A stretch of DNA of 64,000 nt from Tubulanus polymorphus (lineage: Eukaryota; Nemertea; Palaeonemertea; Tubulaniformes; Tubulanidae): contig NC_134034.1 in the NCBI RefSeq assembly GCF_964204645.1, forward strand, positions 1,954,072 to 2,018,071, written 5' to 3'. Each line of letters opens with the position of its first letter. Position 1 is the stretch's first letter. This document shows, piece after piece, positions 11,001 to 23,310 of this stretch. Both the position numbers and the translations under genes were made by a program. The notes beneath the pieces were generated by a model. It did no database searches, had not been told where the DNA came from, and saw only the letters and a program-made list of their open reading frames with translations.

Positions 11001-12930
11001 ATCTTCAGTCTCAACTGTGGAACCGGACTGTATGAATTAAGCCCAATCTTATCTACTACTGTCGAACTGAGCCATAAAGGGTTTAGTCATACTCTTATCT
11101 AAGTCTCAACTGTTCAGTCTTATCTTAAGTCTCTAGCTATAAAACTGGACCAAAATGAGCTTAGCCCAGTCTTATCTTAAGTCTCTAGCTATAAAACTGG
11201 ACCAAAATTAGCTTAGCCCGGTCTTATCTTAAGCCTCTAACTATAAAACTGGACCAAAATGAGCTTAGCCCGGTCTTATCTTAAGCCTCTAACTATAAAA
11301 CTGGACCAAAATTAGCTTAGCCCGGTCTTATCTTAAGCCTCTAACTATAAAACTGGACCAAAATGAGCTTAGCTCGGTCTTACCTTAAGCCTCTAACTAT
11401 AAAATTGGACCAAAATGAGCTTAGCCCGGTCTTACCTTAAGTCTCTAGCTATAAAAGTGGACCAAAAATTAGCTTTAGCCCGGTGTTATCTTAAGTCTCA
11501 ATTTTCAAAATAAGTGTGCCCTGAATACATACGCGTTATACTTGAAATATTAATCTTTCCTCCAACTGATATTTTGCAGTTTGTGATAATGGTAATCGAT
11601 AGTACGGATCGCGAGCGTCTACCCATAACTAAAGAAGAATTAACGAATATGTTAGCTAACGAGGTCAGTATCGCCGATGACCACCGCCGCCAGGTGGCGG
11701 CGAAATCGCTCGACATTCGATCGTTCGATGTAATCGATTTATCGTCTTTTCGTGCACCGTCCTTTTTCTATTCTAGGAATTGAAGAAAGCTCGCGTTTTG
11801 ATATTCGCGAATAAACAGGATTTGAAAGGCGCGATGACGGCCAGCGAAATATCGCAACAACTCAGTTTAACGTCGATTAAAGATCACGGTTGGCATATAC
11901 AAGCGTGCTGCGGCCTGACCGGCGAAGGGTATGTATATATCGCGCGTGCTACCTAGGAATCCGCTCTTAATTTTCAGATTTGAAAATTTCTATCGTCACT
12001 CGGTTGGGATTCGAACCTGATGCTATCGCTAGACTCAGTCACAGCATGAAACCCTGCCCGGTTAGACACTGTCTGTAGATACACGCGCAGGTTTGCTGCA
12101 CAATAACATGCGACACTATCATATCGCCTGTCGTACTGTCGCTGTGGTGTGGGTTTTATGGATCAACTATGCAAATCCCTGGCCAAAATCAAATGTGATT
12201 TCTGGTTGGAGGATGTGTCTACTAGGGGCAGGGGTTTGTACTGCGACAGAGTCTCACGATGTCATCAGGTTCAAATCCCTGCTGAGGGAGGATGTGTCTA
12301 CTAGGGGCAGGGGTTTGTACTGTGACAGAGTCTCATGATGATGTCATCAGGTTCAAATCCCTGCTGAGGGAGGATGTGACTACTAGGGGCAGGGGTTTGT
12401 ACTGTGACAGAGTCTCATGATGATGTCATCAGGTTCAAATCCCTGCTGAGGGAGGATGTGTCTACTAGGACAGGGGTTTGTACTGCGACAGAGTCTCATG
12501 ATGTCATCAGGTTCAAATCCCTGCTGAGGGAGGATGTGTCTACTAGGACAGGGGTTTGTACTGTGACAGAGTCTCACGATGTCATCAGGTTCAAATCCCT
12601 GTTGAGGGAGGATGTGTCTAATAGGGGCAGGGGTTTGTACTGCGACAGAGTCTCACGATGTCATCAGGTTCAAATCCCTGCTGAGGGAGGATGTGTCTAC
12701 TAGGGGCAGGGGTTTATACTGTGATAGAGTCTCACGATGTCATCAGGTTCAAATCCCTGCTGAGGGAGGATGTGTCTACTAGGGGCAGGGTGTTATACTG
12801 TGACAGGACTGTTTGACTCCCTGATGAAAGAAGATGGTATATTTTAGATGTTTCATCTTATGTTTCTGTTGTTTTTTCTTTCAGACTGTATAAAGGTTTA
12901 GAATGGATGGTCAGTCATCTAAGGAGATGA
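8011..12930 (+). CDS. ARL5: ADP-ribosylation factor-like protein 5 (ARL5), complete, six exons
   Basis: Exons 8011-8056, 9126-9186, 10649-10796, 11580-11663, 11777-11928 and 12885-12930 join in consistent phase to 178 aa plus TGA, against 179 aa for vertebrate ARL5A/B. It starts [12 protein letters not shown], with Gly2 available for N-myristoylation and an amphipathic helix. Key motifs: P-loop GLDNAGKTT, switch region with [18 protein letters not shown], and NKQD for guanine specificity; the C-terminus ends [25 protein letters not shown] and [20 protein letters not shown] separate it from ARF1 and other ARLs. ARL5 is a trans-Golgi GTPase that recruits the GARP tethering complex. All introns have GT-AG ends and are filled with repeats, including a large foldback in intron 1. 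Paralogue A versus B cannot be decided. Confidence 0.97.
8111..8660. mobile_element. Large foldback element in ARL5 intron 1
   Basis: Left arm 8111-8360 and right arm 8412-8660 are near-perfect reverse complements (about 250 bp each) around a ~50-bp loop. The element starts CTAATGTCTATTTATTAA and ends TTAATAAATAGACATTAG. No coding capacity is visible. In the ARL5 pre-mRNA it would form a ~250-bp hairpin. Confidence 0.9.
9233..9362. mobile_element. MITE, GTTGCTCAAAAGTTGG family (ARL5 intron 2)
   Basis: About 130 bp bounded by GGGGCTGGTTGCTCAAAAG and CTTTTGAGCAACTGGCCCC-type inverted ends. Relatives occur at 60673-60795 and, interrupted by an insertion, at about 44392-44745. Confidence 0.8.
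9391..9412. repeat. (GT)n microsatellite
   Basis: A short GT run with one interruption in ARL5 intron 2. Confidence 0.8.
9631..9880. repeat. 46-bp minisatellite, about 5 copies
   Basis: Unit starts TTAGAATATGAGTTATCAG and contains TAGCCTATGGGCTCTATGGG; copies are spaced 46 bp. It lies in ARL5 intron 2. Confidence 0.9.
10210..10560 (+). repeat. GATGTCAT element array (ARL5 intron 2)
   Basis: Five copies of the ~80-bp unit containing TTTGATGATGTCATAGGGGG, then GGAGGCAGACATCTTTTCTA and GAAGTGTCTATAGATC. Same orientation throughout. Confidence 0.85.
11120..11490. repeat. 52-bp minisatellite, about 7 copies
   Basis: Unit contains AGCCCGGTCTTATCTTAAGC and CTATAAAACTGGACCAAAAT, spaced 52 bp, in ARL5 intron 3. 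More diverged relatives precede it from about 10900. Confidence 0.9.
12000..12800. repeat. Minisatellite of tRNA-like B-box units, ~79 bp, 7 copies
   Basis: Seven copies of CATCAGGTTCAAATCCCTG recur at about 79-bp spacing from 12,215. GGTTCAAATCC fits the Pol III B-box pattern GGTTCRANNCC. A related sequence in reverse orientation (CTCGGTTGGGATTCGAACC) lies at about 12000. The array lies in ARL5 intron 5 and may derive from a tRNA-derived SINE. Confidence 0.75.
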
Positions 12931-14114
12931 TTTTAACTGCAAACTATTTATTTAAAAAAAAACAATTTCCGAGCATTTTAAACGTTTTAAAAAACATTCG
13001 AGCGATTTAAAATGACGGTTTAAATCGTGCCAGCCCGTAACGCGTCACCGGACGAACGGAGGGTTACTACGGCGACGTGCTGAAAGAAAATCGATTGCGC
13101 TTTTCGATCGGACGGTTGGTATTAATGTGCGGACTCCGCGGTAGCGCGCGGAATGTTAAATCGTCGGATACCGGACTCGAAGATGGATTTATATTTCGAT
13201 CAAAGACGTTGTTGAACTGTTGCTATTAGATGCTGCTGTTATTTACGGAAATGAAGCGCGCGCTGTCGCCGGTCAGAGTCATCGGAACCCTGAAGTTAGG
13301 ATCATACTTCGCATTTGCGCAAACGTTTCTAGAATGAGAACTGCATGGCTGTGCTATTTATGGTAGTTTGACGATGGGGTTTATGTAGGCGGCTATCTTT
13401 ATTGTTAAGGCAGATGGATGATGGGATTGTCTTGAATTAGTGACATCATCATATGTATCGGATATGGCAGCCTCGTTTAGGGTGCTAATCATCACTTGAT
13501 GATGTCATAAGGGGATTTATACGGAGGCAGCCATCCTTTAATTAAACGGAACATCTGTGGATCGTATTTTCTAGAACGATGTATATCGAGTCGCTAGTCT
13601 GAGGTGATTTGACGATGTCGTTTGTCAGCTGAAATTGCTTTAAGAGGGTGTTTGCCAAGGGGGGTGGGTGAAAAAAGGGTATCTAGTCGAATACCCCGGT
13701 AGGTGAATTACATCTGGAAATAAGACTTATGATATTCAATAAATCGGTAAAAAGTCTTTGCACTGCCCAATATTCTACAATTCAAGTCGGCTAAGTCTGA
13801 ATTGCTCATCCTTGTTTTAGTGTGTAATGTTTTGTTCCCGATATTAGTGATATCGCGGAACGAATATTCAAAATTTTGAATTCGTTGCCACTGGGGCTTA
13901 TAATATTTTCAATCTTCAGTAAGAAAGAGCGACAGGTTTAGGAACTACTGTAGAAATTGTTTTATGTTGCTGTACTTGAACCTTTTTTCATGTAACTGGG
14001 TTTCACATGTTGTTATAATATTCAATGGTTTATTTGATTTTGTGCAAAGCCTCTGTATTTTGTTTTCGAGTAACTGTAGTTCACTAAAAAAAAAGTAATG
14101 TTGTACCACTGAAC

Positions 14115-14652
14115 GATACAGTAGACTCCTCCTTAATCGGTACTAGTTATCACTGTAAACCACTCAACTCGGTGAAATATTTACAGCAGTCCCAACGCTA
14201 CCGAGTTCCCTAGTTCTCAACTCGGTGAAATATCTACAACAGTCCCAACGCTACCGAGTTCCCTGATTCTCAACTCGGTGAAATATTTACAGCAGTCCCA
14301 ACGCTACCGAGTTCCCTGATTCTCAACTCGGTGAAATATTTACAGCAGTCTCAACGCTACCGAGTTCCCTGATTCTCAACTCGGTGAAATATTTACAGCA
14401 GTCCCAACGCTACCGAGTTCCCTGATTCTCAACTCGGTGAAATATTTACAGCAGTCTCAACACGCTACCGAGTTCCCTGATTCTCAACTCGGTGAGATAT
14501 TTACAACAGTCCCAAAGCTACCGAGTTCCCTGATTCTCAACTCGGTGAGATATTTACAACAGTCCCAAAGCTACCGAGTTCCCTGATTCTCAACTCGGTG
14601 AGATATTTACAACAGTCCCAAAGCTACCTTGTAAGGCAGAGTCTACTGTATC
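14115..14652. mobile_element. MITE with internal 53-bp minisatellite expansion
   Basis: The region opens GATACAGTAGACTCCTCC and closes GAGTCTACTGTATC, an inverted repeat. Between the ends lie nine copies of a 53-bp unit (CTCGGTGAAATATTTACAGC ... CTACCGAGTTCCCTGATTC) at 14168-14630. Unexpanded relatives of about 160 bp are at 55461-55618 and 56485-56655. Confidence 0.8.
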
Positions 14653-15350
14653 TCTTAACTTTCTTACCTTATACAGTTGAAACTTATTTTCACAACTTTC
14701 ATGGGACCAGTGTTTTTTTCGGTGACATTGTAAGGTGATAAGATGTAACGTTCTGACCCCCTCTGATGAAATAACCTTCGAAATTCCATCACCAACAATC
14801 GTATACATTTGTAAATAGATATTGTTGTAAGTATATTTTCAGTGACCTCAATCTCTTGTGCAATCTGCACCCGTGCAGTCTACCTATCTTCAGGGACCAT
14901 CCATTCAGTTTATCGAACAACACATTCAATGCGCGGGATCCAGTTCCACGGTTTCATTATTGCATTGAAATTATTTTCTGACTTCCGGTCCTTTGTTTCC
15001 GGGAACTTGATCCTTTTTGATAAGATTTTTATTTTAGATTAGGTTATAGGGGTGAAAATGGCAGGTCATTTCATGTTACGTATTATGACTAAGATTTGTT
15101 AATTCACGATGTTTCGACTCTGACTAACAATCATGGAACTGGATTCAGAATTTATCGTACATTTCTATATAAATGCGCACAATCGCTCTGTTTGTGCCAT
15201 GGATGGTCCTCTATTCACAGCCGGGTCACACACGGTTGTTCTAATAATTCTAGACGATGTTCTGGAAATGTTAGTTAAAGTTGACGAGTCTGTGCCGTGT
15301 AGGTTTTTTCGGAAATTAAGATATTTAACTGCAGTATTATTATTGATAAC

Positions 15351-15712
15351 CTGGAGCCCGTTTTATAGGCTGGTCTTAACTTTAACCCATGGGGCTAACT
15401 CAATTAATTTTCAACTGGTTTAGCCCCCACGGGTTAAAGTTGTTACCAGTCTATAAAACCGGGTCCAGGAATTTTAATTAGTTGACGAGTGTGAATGGTT
15501 GCAGCAGGAAGGTGGCGGAGGGGTTGGGGTTAGCTATATTCCACCTTCCTGTGAATGACCTCTAAAAGAGTTGTTATGTTCTTCCATGATTTTCAACCCC
15601 AGGGGCTGATTTTATAGACTGGTATCAACTCAAATAACTGAACTTGTCAACTGAAAATGAAACGAGTTAGTCCTTGGGTTAAAGTTGATACCAGTTAAAA
15701 ACTCGACCCGAC
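15351..15712. mobile_element. Two palindromic MITEs, CCGGTTTTATAGACTGG family
   Basis: At 15351-15471 the ends GAGCCCGTTTTATAGGCTGG and CCAGTCTATAAAACCGGG are inverted, with TTTAACCC..GGGTTAAAG inside. A second, more diverged copy spans 15601-15712. The same family occurs nested at 1083-1413 and at 41127-41237. Confidence 0.8.
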
Positions 15713-17639
15713 GTGATATATTTATGTTCACTCTACAAGGGTACATAAGCTAGAGTTAAAACTTATCTTGGCCAGTCTTATTCTATGTTTCCACCGTGGA
15801 ACGAGACCGAAATGAGGTAAGCCTGGCTTATCTGGAATAGAGCCCAGTCGCACGTCATGGCTTAGCATAAGTTGAAATGAAGCCGTAAATCACTGGTCTA
15901 TACTTGATAGAAATGGGTCAAGACTGGTCTGAAGTTGTTAGATTGGATACAAACAAAATGGTTTCAGACTGGTCTTCAATCTAAGCCCGGACTGCGCGAC
16001 TGGCTCTGGTTCCTACTTTTCACCCTTAGCTATATCTTCGATGGAAATTTGTCTAGATTGTCTTTGTTCTTAAACGTGAAAATCAGTAACTTTTTTCGAT
16101 TGAGCCACGACTTGCGTTTAATATGGCATAAGACATGAAGGGAACAGGCCCCTCGGTGAGCCCCGCCTCGCGGAGACTTCCTCGGTGAGCCTACCCGGAG
16201 CCTTCCTTGGTGCGAAGTAATGAAGTATGCTGAATATATCGTAAAACTGTTTATTGTAAACTATGGAATTTTGTGCGTTTTACAAATAAAATAAAAAAGT
16301 CAATCATGTAAGAAAAAGATTGTGAGTTTATCTTAGGGGATTTAGTAGCTTTTTTCACCATCAGGAATATTTTTTTGGAGCGAAGAAAAACTGATATTTT
16401 CCCTGTGACCACTTCTTCAGTCCTGGACTCAGTCCCACTGTCCTGGATTCCACTTCTTTTTTCGGCACCGATTTATCCCATGAATTTCAGTGGTTTAAAA
16501 TTGGAATTGGAATCACCACAGCGGGGAAGCTACGCATTTATGAGAAATAAAGCTAGAAGTTTTCATCAATAAATGTTTATGTTTTTATTCTTCGATTTCA
16601 AAAGGACATACGCGTATTGTTTTTAAAATGTAAGGAGGAGGCTATCCGCATTTCACCCCTAGTAAAACATGTATTTTGTAATTGTAAGGCGGGATCCATG
16701 TTTTACAGTATGAATCGTGATTGATACGTAGATGACTGTCTCTAGCGTCCATACGATCACATTTCTTAGCCAAGAGCTTAATGTGACCCCTGGAAGAGTT
16801 AAGTTCAACGTGTATTCATCGATCTTCGTTTTAGTAGTGCATACTTTTAGTAACGCCATTACAGTACCGGTCGGTCTACCGAGTAGGCCTAGCTGATATC
16901 TTGACCTTGGTGACTTTTGGAGATTTTTCATAGAGCAGCAAAATACTTGATTCTCATCAGTATTTGTGAAAAAAAATTGTCATTGAAGAGGGAGACTGTT
17001 TAATATTTTAAACCGGTACCGTATATGATACGAAATATTTCAAAAGCTCTATGATATGAAGACCTGTGTTGGTGTGAATTTTTAACTGAAAAGCTATCGG
17101 TCGGTATAGTTTATAAACTATTCTAAAATTTAAGACAAAAAAACCGGCGGCGGCGGCGGCTAAATTCGGAGGGGAGCTGTTGGGAATCAAAGAAATTTAT
17201 TTTATGGCCTTATCAAAGTTCCGCGATATTGTTCAGCTGGCTACTGGCGCGTGTTCACGCCGGCAGTCGGAACTTGATATAACTCCATTCAACAATAGAG
17301 AGACACAATTGCGGTCTTTCAGAGTTGTTGATATCATTCAAACGCGCTATTGATCACTATTGGAATACGTCACCGGCTGACCACGGTATGTACAAGCATA
17401 CAGGCGATCATGCATTCACCTCTGCACACTCACACTGTGAACATGCTACCGTGGATTCTCCTGGCGATCTTCGCTGCGCTCCCGCTCCTGCTCCTGTTCC
17501 TGCTTCCTGAGGAACGACGTCTTTATGTTTTATGTGTTACTGTTCGTCTCCGTACTGTCCTGTACTGTTCCGTGTTTATTAATCCGTTCTATTTTTCAGG
17601 GTCTAATCCGTTTTATTTTTCAGGGCCGATTTCTCTGTC

Positions 17640-17930
17640 GAATTTCAACGTTTGCTGGAACAAAACTAATGTCCGAAAGCGTCGGCTCTCCTTTGCCGGT
17701 CACGTGACGAGGATGTCAGACAAAGAGTCGGTCAGGAAATGGCTGCCCTCTACACGCCCTCATACGGAACACGAAAACCAGGATGACGAGGCCTCACTGC
17801 CCCCACCTATCTACAAAGTGTGCTGAGTGATGTCAATGACGGGCATATCTGCGGGATTGCGCGGGATACAAATGGAGCGGTTATACTGGATTGTCACGCT
17901 ACTAGCATTCATTGTGTCCTTGTGACCACC
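17640..17930 (+). pseudogene. Decayed LINE C-terminal fragment (copy 1)
   Basis: Reads NKTNVRKRRLSFAGHVTRMS, then after frameshifts LYTPSYGTRKPG and LTAPTYLQSVLSDVNDGHIC. The pattern RRL.FAGH..R ... P..G.R..GRP..T is the conserved tail after the reverse transcriptase in many non-LTR retrotransposons. Internal stops and frame changes show it is dead. Confidence 0.7.
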
Positions 17931-17934
17931 CGGA

Positions 17935-18170
17935 TGAGGGATGATTCTACTGTCACGCTCTTTGTTTCTGGTATTCTGAGTCGGCTGAGGGATGATTCTA
18001 CTGTCACGCTCTTTGATTTCTAGTTTGAGTGCTAGTTTTCATTGTGTCCTTGTGACAACCCCGGTCAGTGGATGAAGTCTCTCGTCGGCTTGTGAGTGCT
18101 AGTTTCATTGTGTCCTTGTGACAACCTCGGTCAGTGGATGAAGTCTCTTGTCACGCTTTTGGGTGCTAGT
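17935..18170. repeat. Short minisatellite between the inverted LINE tails
   Basis: Repeats of GATGAGGGATGATTCTACTG and of CATTGTGTCCTTGTGACAAC with GTCAGTGGATGAAGTCTCT, two to three copies each. Confidence 0.7.
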
Positions 18171-18440
18171 TGAGATCCTGAATCTCAACCCGGTCAAGCT
18201 GGTTGTACTGCGCTATTTGTGTTTCGTGCAATTTTACAGGTGTGTCAGTTACTGACGTCGCCCAGTACATCCTGCAGTTAGATGGGGAATGTGAGGCGTC
18301 GTCATCCTGGTTTTCGCGTTCTGTGTGAGGGTGTGTAGAGGGCAGTATATTCCTGGCTGGCTCATTGTCTGGGGTTCTCGGCATGTGACCGGCGACGGAG
18401 AGCTGAAAAGCTTTCGAACATTAGTTTTGTTCCGTACCAG
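18170..18440 (-). pseudogene. Decayed LINE C-terminal fragment (copy 2, inverted)
   Basis: On the minus strand: NKTNVRK, then after a frameshift AGHMPRTPDNEPARNILPST and TERENQDDDASHSPSNCRMY. It is the same LINE tail as at 17640-17930 in opposite orientation, about 240 bp apart. The exon-like segment at 18476 begins just beside it. Confidence 0.65.
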
Positions 18441-21400
18441 GTTTTCATCGCTCTTCTCTTTTTTTTTCATTTCAGGACTCCCAAGAAGTTGAAGAAGATG
18501 ATGCTAGGAGACGACTACAGAAGATGCCAAAAAAATACTGAACTCGGCAATCTTGAAAGTTAAGTTGATACCCACGTAAATTAGGATTAATGATGAAAAA
18601 ATGTGTGACTACAAAATGTTTTTCTTTTACTCAATTTCAGCTTCGACGAAACCCAAGAAGACAAAGAAGTACTTCGATTTCGAAAAAAAATGATGTAAAA
18701 TCGACCGACGATCACACAACTATATCTGTACTTCGATTCCCACCTGTTTTGCTCCTGGCAGGCACCAACTCAAAAAGTCAAACGAGAGCTCATCAACTAA
18801 GATCTGCCGATTAGAGAACAGTGCACAGAAGGGGCCAATTTGGATGAAACTCAACCAACCAACTTAGGAGATCCTCCAATAATAAACCCAGCCATCATAA
18901 AAGGTAATTTGATATTTGATACGAACGTAGAACTTTTTAACCGATATTGAACCCAGCAAACTTGAAATGTAAGTTGATTTTTGGCGAACCGTAGGTTTGC
19001 CTATGCAAATGGTCTGGAGAAGCAGTTTTCATTGAAAATGAATAGAGTACCGGTGTGTCAACAAGGCACAAACATTGGCTGTTGAACCAATAGTGTTGAT
19101 TTTTGGTGTCATGGTTTGGCTTATAATGAGTTCTCAAGCCCACAAAAATTTCATAGTGATCAAGTTATTTTTAGGGGACTTATTCTTGAAAAACACGTAA
19201 AAACCTGCTTTTTAGCACTAAGTAATGGTTCGTTTTCATATATGAGAATTTGCATACTTGGAATTGAAATATATAAAAGTTCAATCCTTCCTGGAAGTGT
19301 CGCCGTTTTTTTTGCGACTCATCTCGATGTATTTTTCGACCTACGGGTCCTCCTTCACAGCCTTTACCGGTCCACATGGCTGAACTTTTATCTTCACTTA
19401 GTCTTAAACAGTGATGAACTAGTCATACTACTGCAATTAATTATTGGGGTTTAAATCAGCAATTGACGTCAATGAATTTTACTTTGTGAAAAACAGGGTG
19501 GCTTGTAATTTGAAATGACACGTAAATTATGATAAATCTGTCTGAAATGTTTTGCTTTCTTCACTTTGTTTCAGCCAAACTACATCTCGGAAAAATTGAC
19601 CTGAAGAAGACACTCACAATAGATGAATACTGATCGACCCATTTGCTGATGAAAACTGCAGAAGCCCAAATGAGAAGTTGAGGAGCCAGCAATCTCCGCA
19701 CTACTTTATTGAAGCTCTGTGGCCGGTAGTAAATTGAAATATAGCTAGGCAATGATTGCTTGAATATTTACAATATTAGACGAAATGATTGACTGAGGTC
19801 CCTTAAAATATTCTTTGTTCTGATAATTAGAATGTAGATTGGTCAGTTATTGATTAAAAGATTTTGCAAGTATGTACATAAGGTAAATTCAATATCTTAT
19901 GTGACATTTGTAATTTTTCGAATGTACCGTAGATATTTCAGGCCTCATATGACTATTGTCAACTGACAATCAAGATATAGATAAGACAATTTACTAATTA
20001 ACCAATCGCTTAGATATAAGCAATCATTCAATATCTTATAATGTTTGATGAAAAATTCTTCTGGTGTAGATATTTTAGGGCCCCCATATACATTAAGGCT
20101 GGCTTTACTTGTAAAGATATATATATATAAATTAAACTTTATCGTCAGTTAATAAATTTTTTTACAAATAATATATTGATACATATATCATTTATGTCAT
20201 TTATAAACATTCAGGCACTTTACAGTATATATTATATGCTGCTTTACCCATTGCATTAATGAATTTCTGGGGGAAAGATGTATAAAATAGTGTCTAGGGC
20301 TCTATCGAGATCTGGTGTAATATATATGGGGAAAACTATGGACTGCGTGTCTTTTAGAAACTGTGATTAGGTCTCAGCACTTTGACAAATCTAGAATAAA
20401 GCAAAGCTTTAATTGATTCAAATCATTCCCGAAAGCCATACTCTGTGCCTTGTTTTGCGCTCTGATTTTTGTTTAACTGACAATTATCATATATAGCTAG
20501 GAAAAATTGCTCATTAACCAATGGCTTAGATCCACAATAAAGATGAATTCATTATTTCTAAGATCAAAAACTATTTATCCGGTATGTAATACAGGTCCAT
20601 AATATAAATGTCGTAAAACTGAAAATTTAAATATAGCTGATATATGTATGAGCACATCTGAATCAGTCTCATCGACTGATCAGTATTTACATCTCCAACT
20701 GCCGTGCTTATGGCAACTGGTCATGGTCTTCGAAATTGCCAAAATTTACCTAAACCTAACTGATTCATCTAAAGGTCATACTGTGTGTCAAGTTACGCAT
20801 AATAGATATTGTTTAACTGACAATTAGAATCAAAGGTGAATAACTCATTAATGTATTACTATAAGATATCTACGATTAAGGTAAATTCAATATGTTATGT
20901 GAAATTGTTTTTAATTCAGGTCCATGGACATTTAAAATGTAGCTGATACATGTGTATCTGAGCGCATTTATTTATCGGTATCTAAGTGAACCTAGTGTGT
21001 CTTCATACAGCTGTATTAGTTTTGATACATATTGCCAAAATCATTTCACGCAGATTTACTTCCGATCGAAGGGAGATAAAACAAATCTGTACGTGCACAA
21101 ATACATTCCTGAATTTGGAAGGGGGAATATTTCAATTTCACTGTGTATGTCAGATTGAGAGCCTTATTCTGACAGGATATCCTAAACTTAGGTCTTATTC
21201 CTCTTGCTAATAGCTCTCTTTTACTAACCCCTCTCCTTCAAACTATTTTCTAGCATCATGTCTTGCACCGCACCTGGGAGGTCCGGTCATAACAAGGTCT
21301 TTCGGTCCTTATACACAGTGTACTACTATAAAAGGGAAATAAAGATTATATAGCAATTCGGCTAAGGGAGTTTCTAATTTACTATTAGAATTGTACTTTT

Positions 21401-22829
21401 ATCTTAAGTTTTGATGAATTTGAATAGTGATGAATTCACCACATCTGAAATTCTACTCATGTAGATTTTCAGGCTCCATGTTAATGTTATTCAACTGACA
21501 ATTAAGATATAGCTAGTATGATTACTAATTAATGGATCACTTAGATATCTAGAAGATTAATTAAAATCAATTCAATATAATGAATATTAGTGAAAATTAT
21601 TAAAAAAATAGCGCAGTGGATGAGACGACTATATCGTGCAATATTGTCTGCGTCTAACTGGGCCACTTGTGTGTGCGATCTGTTGAATCAGTTAGGTTTT
21701 GGGGAATTCTGGATTCGTCAAACTAGATATCAAAAGCTCTGATGCCAAATTAGCAGTTTGAAATAGTGGTCAATCTAAATTTGTACCGGATCGGAAATTC
21801 TTCTAGTGTAGAAATTTCAAGCCCCGTATAAAATATTGTCAGAGACAATTTTAATTATAGCTTGGACATTAATTGATTGATTAGGTATCTAAGATGAAGT
21901 TTAATTCAGCACTTTTCTATAAGGTGCTCAAATCTTAACCATAGGGGTTGATAAGACAACTTACTGTATAATTTTATATGGGTTGATATCTAAAGAATAG
22001 GGTTTGTGTCTTGTGCAAAGGATTTATTGAATCTGTTAAGGCTTTGCAGAATTCTGGATTTGTCAAGGTGTGGGAATGATTCAAGGTTTCTTAAATCTGT
22101 AGAACCACGTTGCGTGTAGGATCAGTGTGCTCTTCAGTTGTATTATCATAATTATCGGATCATTGTTTATATTAGGAGCAATATTTAGAATTATTGGAAT
22201 GGATTAGAATACCATTCACTGGGTCCAAATATCAACATCTATGGGTAGAAAACATCTCTTAAAATTAATTAATTGACGATGAAGTTAATTTGATAATACG
22301 AATATGGTTTAGCCGACAATCGGAATGTATTTAGGGCAATGTTACTAGCAGGTTTACACCGTATGATGGGCCTGGGTTTCAATAAAAGCCTACTCGCCAC
22401 TGGGTGTTTAACACCCAAGAAAGAGACACATCAAGAATTTCTGAAGATAGAAGGGAAAAAACAGTACAAAAACGATTTGATAAGATTGATTATGCATAAC
22501 TCTGGTATTCCTTAAGATGACTATAGATGCTTTAGTCATGTTAGAAATGTTGTTAAACTATAATAATCAACCATTGCTTAGATATCTGGAATATAGATGA
22601 ATAACAATATGAGTTGAATTTCATATAAATATCATTTAATAATTGACTATTATCAAAATCTATGTATCGGTCCACATTGCTGATCTTATATATGAATTGA
22701 CACGTTAATTATGATCAGTGATATTCGATTAAGGATATTCTGCTCACAAGATTCTGCTCTTTTTTTAGCTAAACTACTGATCAACTGGTGATAAAATATA
22801 CTAAATGGTCTTCAACATTGTATCCAAAA

Positions 22830-23310
22830 TCTCGATGTGTTAAATTAGGCAGAAAGAGGTTAGCCTTATAATATAGATATCCAAAATCGCAGATGTATTA
22901 TAATAGGTGGAAAAAGGTAAACCTTGTAATATAGATAGCCAAGATCACTGATTTATTAAGATAGGCAGAAAAGTTAACCTTGTAATATAGATAGCAAAAA
23001 TCACTGATGTATTAAGATAGGCAGAAAAGTTAACCTTGTAATATAGATATCCAAAATCACAGATGTATTAAAATAGGTGGAAAAAAGGTAAACCTCGTAA
23101 TATAGATAGCCAAGATCACTGATTTATTAAGATAGGCAGAAAAGTTAACCTTGTAATATAGATAGCAAAAATCACTGATGTATTAAGATAGGCAGAAAAG
23201 TTAACCTTGTAATATAGATATCCAAAATCACTGATGTATTAAAATAGGTGGAAAAAAGGTAAACCTTGTAATATAGATATCCAAAATCTCGATGTATTAA
23301 AATAGGCAGT
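22830..23310. repeat. ~57-60-bp minisatellite, about 8 copies
   Basis: Units contain GTAATATAGATAGCAAAAAT or GTAATATAGATATCCAAAAT then CACTGATGTATTAAGATAGG and CAGAAAAGTTAACCTT. Two alternating subtypes suggest a higher-order repeat. Confidence 0.85.

Larger units (their letters stand above)
12931..17300. other. ARL5 3' region and repeat-rich intergenic DNA
   Basis: Just past the ARL5 stop (13020-13310) is a GC-rich stretch without a sustained reading frame, read here as 3'UTR; an AATAAA is at 13738-13743. GATGTCAT elements lie at about 13370-13630, a MITE-bounded minisatellite at 14115-14652, and inverted-repeat elements at 15351-15471 and 15601-15712. A (GGC)n run is at about 17142-17160. 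No convincing exon was found. Confidence 0.5.

Noticed and set aside
12093-12703. Plus and minus ORFs across the B-box minisatellite
   Set aside because: They exist only because the unit is open in some frames; they lie inside an ARL5 intron.
13020-13310. GC-rich coding exon after ARL5
   Set aside because: All frames are broken within about 100 codons with no splice sites; most likely ARL5 3'UTR.
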